Shown here in pieces: positions 21,564-24,426 of a stretch of 24,426 nt of DNA. The stretch's first letter is position 1; the number at the start of each line of letters is the position of its first letter. Source of the DNA: Flavobacteriaceae bacterium (GTDB lineage Bacteria > Bacteroidota > Bacteroidia > Flavobacteriales > Flavobacteriaceae); contig PAQB01000024.1 of assembly GCA_002709185.1 (NCBI GenBank), forward strand, positions 1 through 24,426, read 5' to 3'. Both the position numbers and the translations under genes were made by a program. Below the pieces are notes generated by a model that was given only the letters and a program-made list of their open reading frames with translations, searched no databases and was not told where the DNA came from.

Positions 21564-23990
21564 TTAACGCAGTTCTGCGCCTACCTTTTTCTCTAACTGT
21601 TTCTGTAATTTGGACATAATTGTTTCTATTTCTTTGTCCGTGAGTGTTTTTGTTGAATCTTGGAGCGTAAAGCTGATGGCATAACTTTTCTTTCCTGTTG
21701 GTAAATTATTTCCTTTGTAAACATCAAATAAGCTGATCTCTTTTAAGTATTTTTGATCGGTATGTTTGGCAACTTTATAAATGGCCTCAAAGCTAATGTC
21801 CTCATCGATTAGCAACGCAAAATCTCGTTTGACCTCGGGAAATTTAGCAATGGGTTTAAACTTTACATTTGTTGTTTTGATAGAATTTTCAATCGCATCC
21901 CATTTAAAATCAACAAAATAAACAGCCTGATCAATTCCAAAAGTTGAAGAGATGCTGTTTTTTACAATACCATATTCAACCAGCGTTGTTTTTCCAAGCT
22001 TAAGCATTTGTCCTTCTTCAAAAATGGCATTGGTTGCTGGGCTGCTTTTAAGCTTTGAAACACCCATCTTTTCAATCAAAGCACTGACGATTCCTTTGGT
22101 ATAGAAAAAGTCTATATTTTCTTTTTGATTTCGCCAATGAAGTGGTGCTTTTTGACCAGTCATTAAAATTGAAAGGTGTTTATTTTCTTTTCGTTCTTCG
22201 TTTGCCAAATGATAGGTTTTGCCAAATTCAAATAATCTTAAGGATTCTTGCTGCCTGTTTAAGTTATAGGCAATAGTTTCTAGGCCTGAAAACAGCATTG
22301 ATCTTCTTAAAGTAGCAAGATCATTACTCAATGGGTTCAAAAGCGTAATGCTATCATTAGTGTTCAAAGAGGCACTTAGCGCTGTGTATTTTTGTGTGGT
22401 TAATGAATTGGTCATTATTTCATAAAACCCAAGACTCACTAACTGATTGGCTAATGCATTCTCAATTTTGTGGCCATTATTTTTGGAAGCATTAGAAATT
22501 GAAGAATTCAGTTTATCATTAATAGAGATGTTGTTGTAACCATAAACCCGCAATAGCTCTTCAATGACATCAACTTCTCTTTCAACATCGTTTCTGTAGG
22601 CGGGGATGGTTAAACCTAATCCAGATTCTGTTACGTTGTTAACTTTAATTTCTAATGACGATAAGATTTCTTTGACGGTCTCTTTTGGAATTTTTTGACC
22701 AATTAATTTGTTGATATTTTCAAAACTTAAAAAAACCTGTTTGTCCTTAATTTTTTTTGAATATTCGTCACTAGGCTCGCTAGAAATTTCCCCGCCTGTA
22801 ATTTCACTGATTAGGCTTGCAGCATACTTTAAAACATATTTTGTTTTCTCGGGATCAATCCCGCGTTCAAAACGAAAAGAAGCATCAGTACTGATGCCAT
22901 GTCTTTTAGCAGATTTTCGAATGCTCACAGGATCAAAATAAGCAGACTCAAGGAATATATTGGTTGTGGAATTGCTAATTCCAGAGTTCAAACCACCTAA
23001 AATACCTGCAATACACATGGGTCCGTTGTTATCACAAATCATCAAGTCTTCGACATCTAAGCTCCGCTCAATTCTGTCCAGTGTTGTAAACTTTTCGTCT
23101 TTTTTCGCATTTCTTACAATAATCTTTTGATCCGAAATCTTATCGGCATCGAATGCATGCAGAGGCTGGCCCAAGCTGTGCATTACATAATTTGTAATAT
23201 CAACCACATTGTTAATTGGTTGGAGTCCAATTGCTTTTAAGCGTTGTTGCATCCAACCCGGCGAGGCTTCGATTTTCGCTCCAGAAATTGTAATGCCACA
23301 ATAGCGTAGTGCTTTGTCTTTAGATTCAACAGCCACATCGATCTTTAAAGTTCTATTATCAACATGAAAACCAGAAACTGAGGGGCTCATCAGTTCTGGA
23401 TTTAACCCCTCTTGAATTAACCCTGCTTTAAGATCTCTAGCGGTACCATAATGGCTCATTGCATCGGCTCTGTTAGGGGTTAAACCAATTTCAAACACCA
23501 CGTCATTTTCAATATTAAAAATATCCGCAAGGGGGCTTCCAATGACTGAATCTTTATCCAATACCATGATGCCGTCGTGGTTGGGTCCAAGTCCCAATTC
23601 GTCTTCAGCGCAAAGCATGCCATGGCTTTCCTCACCACGAATTTTTCCTTTCTTAATTTTCCAGGATTCACCTTCTTTAGTGTATAAAGTGGTTCCAATA
23701 GTAGCAACGGCAACTTTTTGACAAGCGACAACATTGGGTGCTCCACAAACAATTTTTAAAATTTGGTCATCTCCAACATCAACTGTGGTTAATTTCAATC
23801 GGTCTGCGTTGGGGTGTTGTTTACAAGTTTTCACTTCACCCACAACAATGCCTTTTAATCCGCCTTTGACAGAAGCGTATGCTTCAATTCCTTCAACTTC
23901 TAGCCCTAAATTTGTAAGAAGTTCTGATGTTTTTTCTGGCGTCCAATCAATATTGATGAATTGTTTAAGCCAGTTGTATGAAATTTTCAT
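21564..23990 (-). CDS. pheT: Phenylalanine--tRNA ligase beta subunit
   Basis: The protein is 808 aa, full length for the bacterial family. Domains in order: MKISYNWLKQFINIDWTPE start, a tRNA-binding OB (EMAP-like) domain (about 40-155, VVGEVKTCKQHPNADRLKLTTVDVG), B3/B4 editing domain (about 210-385, with INNVVDITNYVMHSLGQPLHAFDADKI), B5 domain (about 405-480), a catalytic-like core with EVDVIEELLRVYGYNNI, and the C-terminal anticodon-binding FDX-ACB domain (about 715-808, KFPEVKRDFALLIDEDI). With PheS it charges tRNA-Phe and edits mis-attached Tyr. pheS is not in this window, so the genes are unlinked here. A strong promoter lies just upstream. Confidence 0.98.
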   Translation of the reverse strand: MKISYNWLKQFINIDWTPEKTSELLTNLGLEVEGIEAYASVKGGLKGIVVGEVKTCKQHPNADRLKLTTVDVGDDQILKIVCGAPNVVACQKVAVATIGTTLYTKEGESWKIKKGKIRGEESHGMLCAEDELGLGPNHDGIMVLDKDSVIGSPLADIFNIENDVVFEIGLTPNRADAMSHYGTARDLKAGLIQEGLNPELMSPSVSGFHVDNRTLKIDVAVESKDKALRYCGITISGAKIEASPGWMQQRLKAIGLQPINNVVDITNYVMHSLGQPLHAFDADKISDQKIIVRNAKKDEKFTTLDRIERSLDVEDLMICDNNGPMCIAGILGGLNSGISNSTTNIFLESAYFDPVSIRKSAKRHGISTDASFRFERGIDPEKTKYVLKYAASLISEITGGEISSEPSDEYSKKIKDKQVFLSFENINKLIGQKIPKETVKEILSSLEIKVNNVTESGLGLTIPAYRNDVEREVDVIEELLRVYGYNNISINDKLNSSISNASKNNGHKIENALANQLVSLGFYEIMTNSLTTQKYTALSASLNTNDSITLLNPLSNDLATLRRSMLFSGLETIAYNLNRQQESLRLFEFGKTYHLANEERKENKHLSILMTGQKAPLHWRNQKENIDFFYTKGIVSALIEKMGVSKLKSSPATNAIFEEGQMLKLGKTTLVEYGIVKNSISSTFGIDQAVYFVDFKWDAIENSIKTTNVKFKPIAKFPEVKRDFALLIDEDISFEAIYKVAKHTDQKYLKEISLFDVYKGNNLPTGKKSYAISFTLQDSTKTLTDKEIETIMSKLQKQLEKKVGAELR

Positions 23991-24009
23991 ATCCTTTGAT
24001 TAACCTATG

Positions 24010-24040
24010 CAAATATAAAGCTATGATATTATCTGGCAAA
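24010..24040 (-). promoter_or_regulatory. Promoter of pheT (TTTG-N19-TATATTTG)
   Basis: The minus strand reads TTTG (24040-24037), 19 nt, then TATATTTG (24017-24010), matching both -33 TTTG and -7 TAnnTTTG of the Bacteroidota housekeeping promoter. It is the best promoter in the window. The ATG at 23990 follows about 20 nt later. Confidence 0.75.
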
Positions 24041-24067
24041 TAAAAAGCCCAACCAAAAGTTGGGCTT
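24041..24067 (-). terminator. Rho-independent terminator of the OmpA-family gene
   Basis: On the minus strand AAGCCCAAC (24067-24059), loop TTTTG, GTTGGGCTT (24053-24045), then a T run. The stem is a perfect 9 bp. It lies 23 nt after the stop at 24091 and directly before the pheT promoter, so the two genes are transcribed separately. Confidence 0.9.
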
Positions 24068-24090
24068 CGATGTTTATAAAGTCCTTTAGG

Positions 24091-24426
24091 TTATTCCCCT
24101 GAAAGTTGCTTCATTTCTTCTTCAATCATGTTGTAAAACTGATCAATTTTTGGCATGACTACCACACGTGTTCGGCGGTTTTTAGCACGATTCATGGCAT
24201 TATCATTTTCAACCAAAGGCACATAACTACTACGTCCTGCTGCAATTAATTGCGAAGGGTTCACGCCCATTTTTTGGAGTTCTCTGATGACAGATGTAGA
24301 ACGCTTAACGCTCAAATCCCAATTATCAAGTAAGACACCACTGGCGTAGCTCCTGCTGTCTGTATGGCCCTCAATCATGGCTTCAAAATCAGGCTTATCA
24401 TTGATGACTTTAGCTACTTTACCTAG
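24091..24426 (-). CDS. OmpA-family protein, C-terminal fragment (cut by window edge)
   Basis: The frame is open to base 24426 and continues beyond it. Visible residues start LGKVAKVINDKPDFEAMIEGHTDSR and contain the OmpA/MotB peptidoglycan-binding signature: the EGHTD loop, LSVKRSTSVIRELQKMGVNPSQLIAAGRS, and NRAKNRRTRVVVMPKID. The Asp and Arg that bind diaminopimelate in this fold are present. After the domain a short acidic helix (FYNMIEEEMKQLSGE) ends the protein. It should link the outer membrane or a membrane complex to peptidoglycan. Related Flavobacteriia genes are often labelled MotB, but no flagellar genes are present here, so that name should not be taken literally. Confidence 0.9.
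   Translation of the reverse strand, partial: LGKVAKVINDKPDFEAMIEGHTDSRSYASGVLLDNWDLSVKRSTSVIRELQKMGVNPSQLIAAGRSSYVPLVENDNAMNRAKNRRTRVVVMPKIDQFYNMIEEEMKQLSGE

Noticed and set aside
24160..24175. CACGTG core as a possible parS site
   Set aside because: The bases flanking CACGTG do not match the TGTTTCACGTGAAACA-type parS arms, and it lies inside the OmpA-family coding region. No other parS candidate was seen.
24091..24426. MotB / flagellar motor function for the OmpA-family fragment
   Set aside because: Only the generic peptidoglycan-binding domain is visible and no flagellar genes are present.

Overview
The window looks like ordinary chromosome of a gliding-type Bacteroidota, most likely a marine or cold-water Flavobacteriaceae member. 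The evidence is the low G+C content, a gldI gene, lipoproteins with Bacteroidota-style signal peptides, a Flavobacteriia-like gene order (ribH - small protein - mutL - two rhomboids - EEP phosphatase - wbqC - lepB - dapB - DUF5683 - parB - parA), the near absence of Shine-Dalgarno sequences, and repeated promoters of the Bacteroidota TAnnTTTG (-7) type. No rRNA, tRNA, IS element, prophage or CRISPR array was seen.

Layout. 1-2153 (minus): nrnA, gldI and a cyclophilin-type lipoprotein form an operon of one RNA-turnover enzyme and two surface/periplasmic peptidyl-prolyl isomerases. 2242-2661 (plus): ndk. 2756-5502 (plus): an accessory island of two paralogous secreted proteins. Each gene is preceded by the same three-unit, 20-bp-period tandem repeat placed exactly 21 nt before a degenerate -7 box, and each ends in the same hairpin terminator. 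5543-7328 (minus): recF, a lipoprotein and a dciA-like DUF721 gene, all overlapping by ATGA. 7468-13765 (plus): a membrane-anchored TPR protein, ribH, two small basic single-TM proteins (one of only 45 aa), mutL, two rhomboid proteases and a membrane endonuclease/exonuclease/phosphatase protein. 13778-19330 (minus): a 79-aa protein, parA, parB, DUF5683, dapB, lepB and wbqC. 19536-20464 (minus): udk and a divIC/ftsB-like gene. 20605-21555 (plus): trxB. 21564-23990 (minus): pheT. 24091-24426 (minus): the C-terminus of an OmpA-family protein.

Most genes are housekeeping: DNA repair (mutL, recF), chromosome segregation (parAB), cell division (divIC), lysine and peptidoglycan precursor synthesis (dapB), protein export (lepB), redox balance (trxB), flavin synthesis (ribH), nucleotide metabolism (ndk, udk) and translation (pheT). 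The part with the most unexplained structure is 2756-5502. There a conserved secreted N-terminal module is joined to two unrelated C-terminal parts under what looks like one shared activator-dependent control element. Other points worth a second look are a His-to-Asn change in the MutL endonuclease motif, a 17-bp perfect palindrome over the -33 region of the promoter upstream of the 79-aa/parAB genes, and the 45-aa membrane peptide between ribH and mutL.
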